Both the position numbers and the translations under genes were made by a program. 64,000 nucleotides of DNA. Origin: Delphinapterus leucas (lineage: Eukaryota; Chordata; Mammalia; Artiodactyla; Monodontidae). Positions 1 through 12,239 of the stretch are shown here, piece after piece. Within the stretch, counting starts at the first letter, position 1. Each line of letters begins with the position of its first letter. The notes beneath the pieces are model-generated. The model had not been told where the DNA came from. It was given only the letters and a program-made list of their open reading frames with translations, and made no database searches. The stretch spans positions 14,208,581 through 14,272,580 of the forward strand of contig NW_022098004.1 in assembly GCF_002288925.2 (NCBI RefSeq), written 5' to 3'.

Positions 1-560
1 TAAAAATATGCATGCACCCCAAAGTCCATAGCAGCATTATTTACAATAGCCAAGAATATGGAAGCAACCTAAGTGCCCATCAATATGAGTGGGTAAAGAA
101 GATGTGGTATACATATACAATGGAATACTACTCAGCCATAAAAAAGATTGAAATTTTGCCATTTGCAGCAACATGGATGAACCTAGAGAATATTATGCTT
201 AGTGAAATAAGTCAGGCAGAGAAAGACAAATACCGAATGTTATCATTTATATGTGGACTCTAAAATTAAACTAGTGAATATAATAAAAAAGAAACTGAGT
301 GACAGATATAGAGAACAAACTAGTGGTTACCAGCGGGGAAAGGAAAGAGGGGAGGGGGAAATAGGGGTAGGGGATTAAGAGATACAGACTACTATGTATA
401 AAATAAATAAGCTACAAGGATATATTGTACAGCACAGGGAATATAGCCAATATTTTATAATAACTATAAATGGAGTATAAACTATAAAAATTTTGAATCA
501 CTATGTTGTATACCTGAAACTAATACAATATTGCAAATCAACTATACCTCAATAAAAAAA
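1..560 (+). mobile_element. LINE-1 3' end, cut by window edge
   Basis: Reads through the last ORF2 codons (12-263 includes the typical WYTYTMEYYSAIKK and EKDKYRM segments) into the L1 3'UTR and an A-rich tail with AATAAA near 553. ORF2 is decayed. The 5' part lies outside the window. Confidence 0.9.
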
Positions 561-1260
561 TTAAATTTTTTAAAAATTAAGCATTTCTCCAGCTTTTTCT
601 GAACAAACTGCTTCAGGAAGAAACAAATAGTTGATGACCTCAATAACATATTATAAAGTCCAATTAGTACAGAAGAAATGTGGTCAGAAAACCACTAATT
701 TGCAACCCCTAATAGAGCTAAAAATCAATATTCAATAGAAGCTAATGCTATTAAGTGAAAGGTTGACAGAAAACTTAGTAGTGTAAAAATAAAATTGATA
801 TCTGAATCTCTGACTAACCCTAATGTCACTGAGAGGGGGCAACCAGCCATTTTGTGCTTTGTGGCATGATAGAAAAGGAAGTACACAACACCACTTATGA
901 AGTATCCTTGCCAAAAGCAATCAATTCTCTAGATCTAACTACCATTTTATAGACAATGTGTGGCATACATACAAGTTAAAAGACAAAATAATCAGCCAAA
1001 CCCAGAATGTGGAAAACTACAGGACAGTTAAATTAGCATGGAAAAGAAAATGTTGGGAGACGGACTCAATAGATGGAGAGACTTTGGAGACATATTAAGT
1101 AAATGCAATGTGTGAGCCTTATTCGGATCCTTATTTGAGTCAACTGTAAAAAGCCATTTTTGAGACAATCTGGAAAAATTAAACACAGACTAAGTATTGG
1201 ATGATATTTTGTTAGGTGTGATATCTGTTAGAGATATTTCATGAATTTGCTTCAAAATAC
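561..1260. other. No gene seen; AT-rich intergenic
   Basis: AT-rich unique-looking sequence with stops in all frames. No RNA gene or repeat that I recognise. Confidence 0.6.
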
Positions 1261-1645
1261 TCCAAAAAAAAAGTGGAGGATAAAATTAGTTCAGAAAAAT
1301 GTGGACAGTTATGGTAACTGCGCGAGGGTATGGGGGGCTGTTATCTAATTTTAATGCTGTATATGTTTGAAAGTTTTCTATAATAAAAACACAAAATCAA
1401 ATAGTATTCTATGGACACCTATATTGAGAATATTAGATACAAAATAAGTATATGTCATAGTGCCTTGCCCTTGAGTTTATAAGTCTGGCAAGAAAATGAG
1501 AGAATGGAGAAAAAAAAGAAAGAACAATGTAAGTAATGTTCAAATGGAATATAATCTTTAAAAATTCTCAACTATGTTGTACACCTGAAACTTATATAAT
1601 ATTGTGCATCAACTATATCTCAATAAAATATATATATATATAATA
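1261..1645 (+). mobile_element. Old LINE-1 3' fragments plus short (TA)n
   Basis: 1261-1400 resembles an old L1M 3'UTR tail. 1545-1625 matches the L1 3' end (ctatgttgtacacctgaaacttatataat...) and ends in a short (TA)n at about 1626-1642. Confidence 0.6.
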
Positions 1646-4016
1646 CCGCAAATAAAATGTTCCAGAGAGCAGAAAAATCAATCAATCAAAAATTTTCAAG
1701 TTGAATGACCCAAGCAGTAAGTGAAGTAAAAACAGCTCCAGGACGAGATTAACATTACTTGAGTTACAGGATAGTTGCAGGAATGATGTTTACTCTAACA
1801 ACAACAAAAAAGAAATTCATTAGGATATCTGTGCTTGTTTTGAATTTTCTCAGCTAGTCTAGTATAAAAACTAAAATTTCAGTCCTGGAGTTCACTGGAA
1901 ACAGAATAGAACTCCCAAAAGTCTAGACAGTAAAAGCACATCTGCCTTGCCCAGTAAATTAATTTGGTGTTGATGCACACAATCTTAAATCCTAAACCCT
2001 TAAAGAGAAAAAAGATGTAGATATACATGTAAACAAAATAGGTTTATCCACAAAGATATGTAGACTTTTCAAAATAAAAGTATCTTTTTAGCATAGTGTA
2101 CATAGAGAAAAAGAACAATCTCTACAAATGTGTTCCTTAACTATATCATAACAAATTTAAGCCACAAATCAACAATGTGGCTGCAATATTAAATATTATT
2201 AAATCCCTGGTAACAGGCTAAACTGATGCTCCTGCACTTGGTATAAATGAACATAGAATGATTACACCTAGTTAATCTATTAAGACACTCTGTAAAAACA
2301 CAACGGTCAAGATCCTGAGAAAATTAGAAAAACACTATTATGGGTACAATTTGTAAATGAGTACGCAACCTATATATGAACATAAGCAGATTACACTTTT
2401 AAATAAAATTTTCAATTGAGTGAAATTAAATGCAAACCTATGCTCAGTGACAGATAATTTCTAAATATTTTCACTAGTAAAGAACAGTTGGCATCTTCCA
2501 TATCTGTGGCTATAAAGCAGCTTCACCTCTTCCCAAAACATTCCAGTATAAACCTGTACTTATCCAAAGATAAATTACCTTCATCTTCTGTATTGACCAA
2601 AACTAAGAAAAAACAAATAACAGAATGGGGGGGAGGGCAGGAGAATCCCTTCTTATTCAAAAATTTTATATAAACTATTTTATATAAACTAAAGAATGCA
2701 TTGATTGGAAGCACAAAATAATAAATAACTTATTACAAATTTATTGAGGATTATTGTTTTAATTACATGCCCTAAAACATACCAACATATTGTAAGTGAC
2801 TATATGTAGTATCAAGTTTTTAGTTTTTTGCTACTTGGCCATTAGGCCAACCGGAAAAACATTTACCATCCAAATAGAAATTTATTAGGAAATATTGAAA
2901 TTTTTGTTTTATAGTTAGTTCTACTAAGATCATCCAGAAATAAGTTTTAATCTAACTTAAAAAAAAAAAAAGGTGGGGAGGCCTATTATCAAATAATTGA
3001 GTCTCTCTTTTCAATAGTAACTATGTTGTAAACAAATTTTCAGCCAGGCCTTGGCTATCTGTACCATCTAAGTATAATAATTTTTCATCATTTTAATAAA
3101 GGATAATATCTATATTAAGTCTAAGTTTTGTTCAAATTGTATTAAGCAGATTACAAAGGAAACTTAAGACGTAATTGTACCAGTGTAATTAGTAAATGTT
3201 TTTATTTTTTTAGAACATAAAAATTAACAGAAAACCTCTCACACTTTGGTTAAAATATTTGTAAGGAGGTACTGGTTTTATAAAAAGTAATAATCATTTA
3301 CTGCTTGAGACGATTTTAAAAACTGAAACAAAACTAAAAATCTCCTTTTTTGTACTTTCACCTTCAAAAGCAAAAATACACTAAACGAAATATGTTGCCC
3401 TTTTTAAAAAATCAATGAAAAGTATTAAATATTTAAACATGGAAAATAAGATTTTGATTGGGTTTATAATCAATATTTTCATTTCTAAAAATGTGAGGTA
3501 TTAACTGATTTCATATACCCATACCACATATAACAGTACCGTAACTAACGTTAAAACTATTCAATTAATGACCTCATCTGGAAATAAAAGATACGGTTTA
3601 AATATTTAAAAGACCCAGTATTCTCATCAAAGATAAGTAAAATAACAAAAGCATAATAAATATGTTTTTTCCAACTATCCTAATATCTTGCTTCTTTCAT
3701 TACACTCCAAGATCTTTGGAGTAGAAAAAAATTTTTAATGCAAATCTTTTTAAACAAAATAATTAAAGATAGAGAAAGTCCACAAATTTGGATTTTAAAT
3801 TTATTCAGAAAAGATACTGTTAACACATTTAAATATTTATGTGACATTAGGATAATATATAAAAGCCCTCACTAAAATACAAAACTGACTTTTCTCTTAG
3901 GGAGAACAAAAATCAATACTGAAGAAAGTAAATGTGTAAGACCTCTTTCTCTAAGTTTGTTAGGAAACACATTTGTGATGTTTAAATTTTCTGGCTGTTA
4001 AAAATTCCTTTCATAA
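1646..4016. other. No gene seen; AT-rich intergenic downstream of CMTR2
   Basis: Very AT-rich, with several minus-strand AATAAA hexamers. Long CMTR2 3'UTR forms could extend here, but nothing in the sequence shows it. Confidence 0.5.
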
Positions 4017-4028
4017 AGCATCACAATT

Positions 4029-4366
4029 GGGACCTGCCCGGTGGTGCAGTGGTTAAGAATCCGCCTGCCAATGCAGGGGACACAGGTTTGATCCCTGGTC
4101 TGGGAAGATCACACATGCCGCGGAGCAACTAAGGCCGCATGCCACAACTTCTGAGCCGGCGCTCTAGAGCCCGTGAGCCTCAACTACTGAGCCTGCATGC
4201 CATAACTACTGAAGCCCACGCACCTAGAGCCTGTGCTCCGCAACAAGAGAAGCCACCGCAATGAGAAGCCCGCACAACGCAACAAAGAGTAGCTCCCCCC
4301 GCCGCCACAACTAGAGAAAGCCCGCACGAAGAAACGAAGACCCAACGCAGCCATAAATAAATAAAC
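4029..4366 (+). mobile_element. CHR-type SINE, long form
   Basis: tRNA-derived head with A/B-box-like segments, a repeated 'cacaactactga' body and an A/T-rich tail (aaataaataaa). Flanked by a 12-bp direct repeat agcatcacaatt at 4017-4028 and 4367-4378. Confidence 0.95.
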
Positions 4367-4378
4367 AGCATCACAATT

Positions 4379-5279
4379 AAGTTAAAAATCTCAAAATCTA
4401 CTAAAAAGAATTTTTTTAAGAACAGTAACTAACTTGATAAACTATACAAATCATCTCTCATCTTATGGTCCTCCTCTATTTTTTTATTCATTTTTCAGAC
4501 AGCATTTTTCCTTCCCTTTTTCTTAAAGAGAAATTCTTATAAATCATTGGTACCCGTCAGCTACATCCGGTTCAATATGAACTTTCCTCAAGTTGTATCT
4601 CACCTCTAGAGCAAATCTGAATCCAATAAACCAGATGAACAGCAACTGATCCCAAACACTGGATTAAAAACCAAAATACACTCTAACATACACCAGGTAT
4701 GTTACATATTCCAACACAGGTTAATGTTAAAAACAACTAAGCATTCAATACTTATCTGAGGGGCTTAAAAGAAAGTGCTAGTACCAGAACCTGGACCTAG
4801 GCTTTCAACTTCATTCTAATCAAATAGTTAAGACAAGTAAAAACAAACTGAGTCATTGTACTGGACCAAATCAACCAAGGCATAAAGACTATTAAGCACA
4901 AAATGGTTTCCCAGGAGTGGTTTTTGATTCTCTCTTGGTAACCAATTTTTCTATCAGACTTCTACCATTATACAACTATAAAAGCTTCCATAAAGTCTCA
5001 AGAAGAAAATCACATTTCTTTCAGAAATCTACCTCTAGTACTCCACACCCTCCCTGACAAGAAGTACATCTACCCTCTTCCTCCCTCAAGTACTCAATTT
5101 CTTTCCTGAAGCAGAGCTTCCATAAATATTGCAATATTAAGGACTAAATTTTAATGAATACAAATCAGAGGAAATGAAGGAACATTAACTCCCATTCAAA
5201 CCTTCCTTTAAAAAAAATGCGTTTCCAAGTTATATTTTTAACTTCTCCCATGATTCTCTTTAAAAAACTGAACACAAAA
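4379..5279. other. No gene seen between SINE and CMTR2 3'UTR
   Basis: AT-rich, no long open frame, no recognised repeat. Confidence 0.5.
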
Positions 5280-6532
5280 TCTCTCTGCTAATGACTTTAT
5301 TCATAAATCTATAATGGAACTCAAAATAGCAAAGAACATGAAAAAATTCAGGTTAATATTTGTCAACCAAATACATCAAAGAATATATTTACTTTTCATA
5401 TAACTAACAAAAATGTCTAAAATGCACGTAACAATACACATATTCTTCACTTTGCAGAATTTCAAAGTAACAAAGATCCGCTTAATTCAATTGGCCAGAA
5501 TAGCCCATTTACACTGACAAATACATATAATTCAAAAGAAATCAAACGTAATTGATAAAGTAACGATCTCACGGTTAATCTTCTGGTAAAGTGCTACTTT
5601 CATACTGAAAAAAAGAATTAATGAAAATTTAAAAAATTTTAATGTTATACCATCATTCTGAAAGTGTTAAAATTTCTCTTCAGTACTCACTACATTCATC
5701 ACATTCACATGTCCACATCATGAGACCATAAACATTACTTTGCAATTTAAAAAAATCTTTTTGTCCACAGATTATTTCCCAGAAGTTAAAAATTACATAC
5801 CATTGCTAAGTGAAACTTTTCACTCATATAGGAGTGTTTCAGACATAATAATTTTTCATTTTTTTAAACATGATCTTTGGTTCGAAGCTGTCTTGATATC
5901 CTTTCTAGTTGGATGGTTGTGGTTAAGTAAAATATTTATAAAACAGCACAGTAGCTTCATTTAAACCACAGAAGTAAACTGGATCGATGGCCTAAAGGCA
6001 ATGAATGGCATGTATCAAGATGTCTGGCATGATGAATTCCACATATCCATAACTGACATGGTCAGTATTAAAGGCAATTAGTGTTGCTGAGTAGTGGCTC
6101 ACCTCCTTTCATCAAAGACCTCTATCAATTCAGTAACAGTATTAGCCACTGAAAGAAAATTAGTTGGAAAAAAAATCTAATCTGAATAAAGGCACACAGG
6201 TGCAAATCTTAAGCAGATAAATAAGACCAACTGCATAAACTGCATATGCAAGCATGGGTGTGTCCACCCCAAGCTCATACACACTTCTCATGTTTGAGGT
6301 TGAATATCATCACTGCATATATTCTACCACATAGAAAACTCTATGTCTGTGAGTGTATATACCCTAGAGGTCAGAACTAGCTGATGGCTTTCCAGAAAAA
6401 GTGAAACTTTATATGATGCAAAAGTTGGCCTTTCCTCAAAATAAAAGGTTTTAAATCAACACAAAGGGATGCAATACCAGTGGAAACTGAAAGATGCCAT
6501 GAAGTTAAATCTCAGAAAGGACAAGTTCAACT
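5280..6532 (-). other. CMTR2: Probable CMTR2 3'UTR
   Basis: This is the sequence downstream of the CMTR2 stop codon. It has no recognisable repeat or open frame of interest. The nearest good AATAAA on the minus strand is at 5301-5296, followed within about 20-30 nt by a GU-rich stretch (ttttgtgttcagtttttt), which would give a 3'UTR of about 1.25 kb. Other AATAAA copies lie further on (for example near 3800, 3200, 2880 and 2740), so longer forms are possible. The extent is inferred, not seen in a transcript. Confidence 0.4.
5296..5301 (-). terminator. CMTR2: Candidate CMTR2 polyadenylation signal
   Basis: Canonical AATAAA on the minus strand about 1.23 kb after the CMTR2 stop codon, with a U/GU-rich downstream element at about 5282-5262. 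It is the first canonical hexamer I see after the stop. Confidence 0.4.
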
Positions 6533-8833
6533 TCATAACTGAAGGCTGCTGATGATTTCTTCTCTCTCTCCTTGAATAATCAAATGCAAATGCCTTTTAG
6601 CAATGGTAGCATTCAAATCCCACAAAAAATCAAGTAGTGTGCCCTTAAGGAGCACCTCCATTGGCACAAACTGTAAAACCTGCTGGGGTGCATCAGAGTT
6701 AACCAAAGCGCTCAACAATTCATTCACATTCTGCAGATACTGGAAAACTGGGTTTGGAAGGTCTTGATAACCAACACAAAGCAGGACTGCACAAGTCTTC
6801 AGGGGCTCGGAAGAGGTGGGACAAGAAAACGTGATGAATCTAAAACAGCTGTGGAGTACAAAGATCAAACCAGCCATAAATCTTGTAAAACAAGAAAGTA
6901 CAGGCAAAATCATAATATCTCCTGTATGAAGCTGCTGCAATGAATGTAGAAGGCAGTCCAAAAATAACTGCTGGTAAGCTGGGTCTCCATCATGAAGCAA
7001 TGAACAGCTAAAAGTCATGAGTTCAGCTGATTCCAAGAGTTGAACTTCCAATGGTATATGTATTTTGACATGTTGGAGAGCTGGAAAACCCACAAGCAGG
7101 CACTTTACTTGGTTGCTGGGTTCTACATCCTGCTCATCCTGAAGGCATTTTGTAAGGCTAAACACCTCAGAAAATACCAATTCTTCAGAAAAAATGTGAC
7201 AAGAACAACAATACTGCTGTTTTGGCCTAAACTTGGAATCCAAATTCAAGGCTCCTCCCAATGACTTTTCAATTGCTTCATTAAGAGCCTTTAAAATTTC
7301 ACCATCACAGAAAGGAGAACAGTTTACCCTTGGCAGTTTCTTTCCCTGTAAAATCTGCCATAAGTGACACTCAAGATTGGAAGCTGTCCCTTCTAAAAGA
7401 GCACTTTGCCCAGGATGATATGCCGTATGTTCTTCAGCCCAACTATTAAAGTACCCTTTGGCCACCTTATCTTTCCATGAAAGGGTTTCCAGCATTTTCC
7501 TTTCATTGTAGGTTTTAAAATATCTGTTCCTCTGCCCAAACCATTTTGTATTTGTACTACAACCAATATTAGATTTTTTCACTAGCCAATTATTTCTGGA
7601 AAGAGGCTTCAATTGAAACTTTTGCATGAAATACTGCACAGCATAGTCCCTTAAACTATTCAGCTTTGCTTGTTCCCCTTTTCCCATGCACTCAAACAGA
7701 CGAATGTTCTCGGAAATAGTCTCTAGCTGGTATTTATGAAAGAACACACAACATTCTTCATGTCTTTTAAGAAAAGATTCAGGAATCATGTGATGGGGAA
7801 AGAGAGCTTTCCTGGTCATTTCAGGCCCAAAATTCAGCACCATCTTAGATAAAAGAGGATAGATTGCCTCTCTTCCCTTATAGTAGAGACATACCACATA
7901 GACTTCTGAGTTTCCTGCCTTGCTGGTAGCAGGTTTGAAAACATGGACTTTGTCAAAAGAACAGTTTAGCAGGTACATCAGGTTTATGGAACAATGTTCA
8001 AACAAAGTAAACATCTTCAGAACAAAAGAGCCACCGCTTCCAAGAGTCATCAGAGCAGTGACAGCTTCACAGTAATGCAAAGAAGAGACTAAAGCTTCTT
8101 GTTCACCTGGGTTTCCTTGGCAATCAAAACTTCCATCTGCAGTGATCAAGTGAATGGTATCCATGCTGCTTATGAAATTCTGAAGTCCAGTCAGATATTT
8201 CAAGGTCATGATATCGCCGGTGTTATCTGGACCAAAGTACCAGCAACGTAAGGTATTTGCAATAAGTCGGTCATCCATAATCATCATAAGATTGTCATTT
8301 GCTTCATGGTATGGATTCAAAGTATTAGCCACCCAACTCCAATCACAGGGGAATCGATGGGATTTTAAGTAGTGATTGAGACTAGCTATAAAAGCTCCAG
8401 GAGCTTCACAAAGGTGTAGAGAATTCAGTTTTCCATTCTGAAAAGCTTCCTGTGGAATAAGTGGAAAGCTACACAAAATTTCATGAAACTTACACCATGC
8501 TTGAGTACAAAGTTCAGCGTTCACAGATTTTCTCACATGAGAAATTATTTTCCCAGCTTTATTAGTGAAAGCCGTGTGCTCATGCCACTCATCCAATTTC
8601 TTATCACTCAGTAGGTTTTTCACTTCATTTAGGGAGCTCTTCAAATCAAGAAACACATTGAATTCCGTGTGGTCACAGGTGAAAATCTCACTGGAATCTG
8701 GTAACTGCCACTCATCGTTAAGTGGCTTGCCATAAGAAAAGTTCTTGGCAAAGAGTTCAAAAATATCAGCAAGAATATCTGGGCTGAATGTCTCAGGACT
8801 TGAACCCAGTGGTAGCTTTCTGCACTTACTCAT
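6533..8833 (-). CDS. CMTR2: CMTR2, cap-specific mRNA 2'-O-methyltransferase 2
   Basis: Encodes a 766-residue protein recognisable along its whole length as CMTR2. This enzyme uses S-adenosylmethionine to methylate the ribose 2'-OH of the second transcribed nucleotide of capped RNA (cap1 to cap2). Visible landmarks are an acidic N-terminus with the segment [18 protein letters not shown], an RrmJ/FtsJ-type methyltransferase domain at about residues 100-320, the SAM-binding motif LCEAPGAF (141-148), and the K-D-K catalytic triad K115 (in AWCKF), D233 (in TADGSF) and K273 (in VLKMF). The C-terminal half (about 430-760) matches the family's non-catalytic methyltransferase-like domain. I chose the ATG at 8833 because MSKCRK is the conserved family start; the open frame runs two codons further upstream without an ATG. 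The protein is about four residues shorter than the 770-residue human form, partly through a shorter segment after MSKCRK. There is no frameshift or internal stop. The coding region is a single exon, as in human. Confidence 0.98.
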   Translation of the reverse strand: MSKCRKLPLGSSPETFSPDILADIFELFAKNFSYGKPLNDEWQLPDSSEIFTCDHTEFNVFLDLKSSLNEVKNLLSDKKLDEWHEHTAFTNKAGKIISHVRKSVNAELCTQAWCKFHEILCSFPLIPQEAFQNGKLNSLHLCEAPGAFIASLNHYLKSHRFPCDWSWVANTLNPYHEANDNLMMIMDDRLIANTLRCWYFGPDNTGDIMTLKYLTGLQNFISSMDTIHLITADGSFDCQGNPGEQEALVSSLHYCEAVTALMTLGSGGSFVLKMFTLFEHCSINLMYLLNCSFDKVHVFKPATSKAGNSEVYVVCLYYKGREAIYPLLSKMVLNFGPEMTRKALFPHHMIPESFLKRHEECCVFFHKYQLETISENIRLFECMGKGEQAKLNSLRDYAVQYFMQKFQLKPLSRNNWLVKKSNIGCSTNTKWFGQRNRYFKTYNERKMLETLSWKDKVAKGYFNSWAEEHTAYHPGQSALLEGTASNLECHLWQILQGKKLPRVNCSPFCDGEILKALNEAIEKSLGGALNLDSKFRPKQQYCCSCHIFSEELVFSEVFSLTKCLQDEQDVEPSNQVKCLLVGFPALQHVKIHIPLEVQLLESAELMTFSCSLLHDGDPAYQQLFLDCLLHSLQQLHTGDIMILPVLSCFTRFMAGLIFVLHSCFRFITFSCPTSSEPLKTCAVLLCVGYQDLPNPVFQYLQNVNELLSALVNSDAPQQVLQFVPMEVLLKGTLLDFLWDLNATIAKRHLHLIIQGEREEIISSLQL

Positions 8834-8856
8834 TTTCAAATTAAATTAAAATCTAG
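8834..8856 (-). other. CMTR2: CMTR2 coding-exon splice acceptor and 19-nt 5'UTR
   Basis: On the minus strand a long pyrimidine tract (tgtgttttctttttctag) ends in AG at 8854-8853, placing the exon start at 8852, 19 nt before the ATG at 8833. This fits the known CMTR2 structure, in which non-coding 5' exon(s) join one large coding exon. The exact first exon is inferred. Confidence 0.75.
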
Positions 8857-9009
8857 AAAAAGAAAACACACAATTAAATGAATCAAATTTATTAGTGAGT
8901 GAAATCTCATCCACAGCAAACTGGATCACAATCATGACAACCCACCAAAAATGGGAAGACTAATGTCAGCACAGTTCATTACATGATGAGGCAATCTGAA
9001 ATAAAGAAT

Positions 9010-9185
9010 AAAGGCTTTGCTATCCGATAGACCTGGGCTCAAATCCCAGCACTGCCATTTACAGCTTAGGAAGTGGCTGTGGGCAAATAACTCTACATCT
9101 CAGTTTCTTATTTAAAAAATTGAGGTATCATTTTTTTAGATGAGGATAAAACATGCTAGCATATAAAAAGCATATACCAAAGAAT
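9010..9185 (+). repeat. MIR SINE
   Basis: Matches the MIR order: 'gacctgggctcaaatcccagcactgccatttac', then 'gggcaaataactctacatctcagtttc', then 'gaggataaaa'. Lies in the CMTR2 intron. Confidence 0.85.
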
Positions 9186-10170
9186 ATTCATCAGTGACTG
9201 GCAGCTCTTATTACCAAAGTAACGCACCGAGCTCCTCTCCAAAGTTCTCCTCTACCCATCACTGAGACACTGCCCACAGGGCCCCAAACACTTACTTAGA
9301 CTAAGATTCATCCCTGAACGTGACCTTCGATCAAACTCTAACAAGTGACTTTTAGCTTTTTTTAGCTCCCTCCAAATCTCACTTCCTTCCAGGAGAGGTT
9401 CCTGCACCTGAACCCAGCACTGGTCCTGTTACCAGACCTCTCTGCCACCACCCACTTACTCACCTACGAAGATTGCCAAATATGTCCTCTGTCCAGATCT
9501 CACTCTCTTGCTAAATCACACACACACTTTGGTGGTACCAAATCGCCTTTACAGGCTACCAGCAAACACTCATCACCGTATTGCTTGTCAACTGTGGTGT
9601 ACCTGACAGGTTAGCCTCCTGATCACTGTTGAAACTGACCTATAGTTCACCCTGGCAGGTCTCTAAACTAGATTCCTGCTTTATATGGTTGGTCAGACAG
9701 CTCCATGCTTGTATTATAAAATATTATTTTTTGTCACAAAAACTTAATACACTTTGATAGAATAATTTTAAACTGAAGAAATATCCTTAATAATATTCAA
9801 ATTACAAATAGTAACCCTACATTCTGTGTTCTAACACTGCCTAAGAAACCAAAAACATCTGTCCAATGGAAAGGGATAGGGGTACAAGAGAAAGAAGCAA
9901 GGCTTAATGGCATAGTGTTGGAAAAGTTCTAAATTCCAGCAGATACAGCAATGAGTATTACACGGTACTTGTTGGCACAATGTTAATCAATAGGAGCTTC
10001 AGTTCATGACTACTGCATTTACTCAGCATATTCAATACATTCTACACCAGTCGGAAGATTAAAATGGGAGATAAAGGTGAGCGAGCAATACAATAAACAA
10101 AATAACAGCCAGAAGACTGTATTCTATTAGCATTTGTACTCTTCTCTTAACACACTTTTGCATCCTTCTG
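9186..10170. other. CMTR2 intron, nothing recognised
   Basis: Unique-looking intronic sequence without a repeat I can name or a credible open frame. Confidence 0.5.
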
Positions 10171-10172
10171 CA

Positions 10173-10377
10173 TTTTTTTTTTTAAGCTGTACGTGGGCCT
10201 CTCACTGTTGTGGCCTCTCCCGTTGCAGAGCACAGGCTCCGGACGCGCAGGCCCAGCGGCCATGGCTCATGGGCCCAGCTGCTCCACGGCACGTGGGATC
10301 TCCCAGGACTGGGGCACGAACCTGTGTCCCCTGCATCGGCAGGCAGACTCCCAACCACTGCGCCACCAGGGAAGCCC
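10173..10377 (-). mobile_element. CHR-type SINE, short form
   Basis: Minus-strand copy: T-rich tail at the left and 'ccaccagggaagccct' head at the right. It carries the short-form body ('ggctccggacgcgcaggcccagcggccatggctc'). The target-site duplication is unclear (possibly cattttt-like). Confidence 0.93.
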
Positions 10378-10950
10378 TACATTTTGTTTAAATTATTTAC
10401 AAGTCTGTCTACTCTACTAGCTTGTAAACTTCTTAAAGTAACAAGTATCTTCTTAGCCATTTCTGTTTGCCACCATATATTTACACATTGCACAAAACTT
10501 GCGGATAATCACAGTTACCCATTAATATATTTTTCTTACCTTAGATTTTTTTTTAACTGTTAGAAGTTATATTAGACAAACTTCTGAAAGATGGCAAAAA
10601 GAAGGCATTCACTAAAATCCTAAATAAAAGTAAATGAAAGTTTACTACAACAAGTTATTCTGTCCTAACTCACACTTTGCTAACTGGAAACTACAACTTT
10701 TAGATTTCAACTATATTCTATTTTGGAAAAAGTCTGATTTTAGTCATTAACTTCACATATTAATTAATGGTTGTAGGTAAGCTCTGAAATCTTACTTAAG
10801 CTAATAGGTAATTATTTTCACAGGAAAACAACTAAAGTGATTCAAACACTCCATTGTTCCTCCCGACTACACCTGTGGAACACAGACCAAAATTATATAT
10901 TATATATTTATATATAAATTGTGCATTATATTGAATAATGTTCAGGTCAA
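10378..10950. other. CMTR2 intron, nothing recognised
   Basis: AT-rich intronic sequence with a short palindromic TATATA stretch near 10892-10915. No gene seen. Confidence 0.5.
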
Positions 10951-10979
10951 TAATCCACAAATTATCCAAACACTGCTTC

Positions 10980-11810
10980 CTACTATCAAATTCCCAGAAT
11001 CCAACTGCTTCTCACCCACCTCCAGCTATCAGCTTCCTGATTGTAGACACTGTCAACTCTCTCCTGGATTACTCCCATAGCCTTCTCACTGGTCTCTTTG
11101 CTTCTACCCTTGCCTCCTACATTCTATTCTGAAACATACCCACCACAGTAACTTTGTAAGACCTAAGTTAGATTGTATCCCTGCTCTGCTCAAAACTGGG
11201 CTGCAGTGGCTCCCCATCTCAAAGTAAGGGCCAAAGTCTTCACAGTAACTTACAAGGCCCTTGAATATGTCTGTCCTCCACCCCCACTCCGTCTCTAACC
11301 TAATTTTCTAGTACTACCCTTCTTACTAATTGTGTTCCAGCCACACAGGCTCTCTTGCTGTTCAGGTAAGACCTCAGACACACTGCAAGGGGAAAGTTTG
11401 TCTATGCACGAGTTAGTCCCTCCGCCTGGAATGCTCTTCCCTCAGATATCTGCAGTTACTTCCCCTACCTCCTTCAAGAATTTACTCAAGTGTCACTTCC
11501 TCTGTGAAGCCTACCCTGACATCCTAATTTAAAATTGCATCTTGCATTACCAATGGTAAAGTAAAGGTAAGAGCCTTGCTGTATTTTTTTTTCTTTTTTC
11601 CATGGCACTCTTTTCTTTCTAACATATAATTTACTTATTTATGTTTACTGTTAACTGTCTTCCCAAAACTACAACCTAAGCTCCACATGGCAGGGATCTT
11701 TGTTTTCTTTACTCACTTATCCTTCCAAGAAGTTAGAACAGTAAGCACTCAGTACACAGTAAGCACTCAATAAGTATTTATCGAATAATTGAAGGGATAT
11801 CAGATTAGCA
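10980..11810 (+). repeat. L2 LINE 3' portion
   Basis: Carries L2 hallmarks in order: 'tggctccccatctc', 'gcctggaatgctcttccctca', 'caagtgtcacttcctctgtgaagcctaccctgac', then 'cagggatctttgtttt' and 'agtaagcactcaataagtatt'. It covers much of the CMTR2 intron near the promoter. Confidence 0.85.
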
Positions 11811-12239
11811 CAAAAGGCACTCCTCCGATTAGGTTCTGAATGTCTTAACAATGCACTTCAACGTCACTCAAGCACCGCAATGCTTAACAACAAAAATGCT
11901 TGTGGTTTACAGGATATAAGGTAAAAGTTTCCAGTATGTGTTCCTCTGTCCCTCTCATTAAGCACTCCAAAGAGCTTTGTGGCATCATAATTCTGCTACG
12001 AGGGTCAGTATTACCATTCTTGTTTTGCAGAGTCGAGTAGGGAGTCATGTAGACCCCCTGCTCAAAGCCACGAAGGGAATACCCGCAAACTTCGCCGGCC
12101 TAACACAAAACCCGCAATATCTCATATACAATTGTTACTCCTCCAACCAACACTTAAACGAGTTTTAGAAGTGTTTCCGCCAACTCCTCCTCCTCCTAGC
12201 AACGGTGCAAATAATGCCTAGTGTGTATCCAGCGCTTTA

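Noticed and set aside
7040..7264. 74-codon plus-strand frame opposite CMTR2
   Set aside because: A shadow of the CMTR2 coding exon on the other strand.
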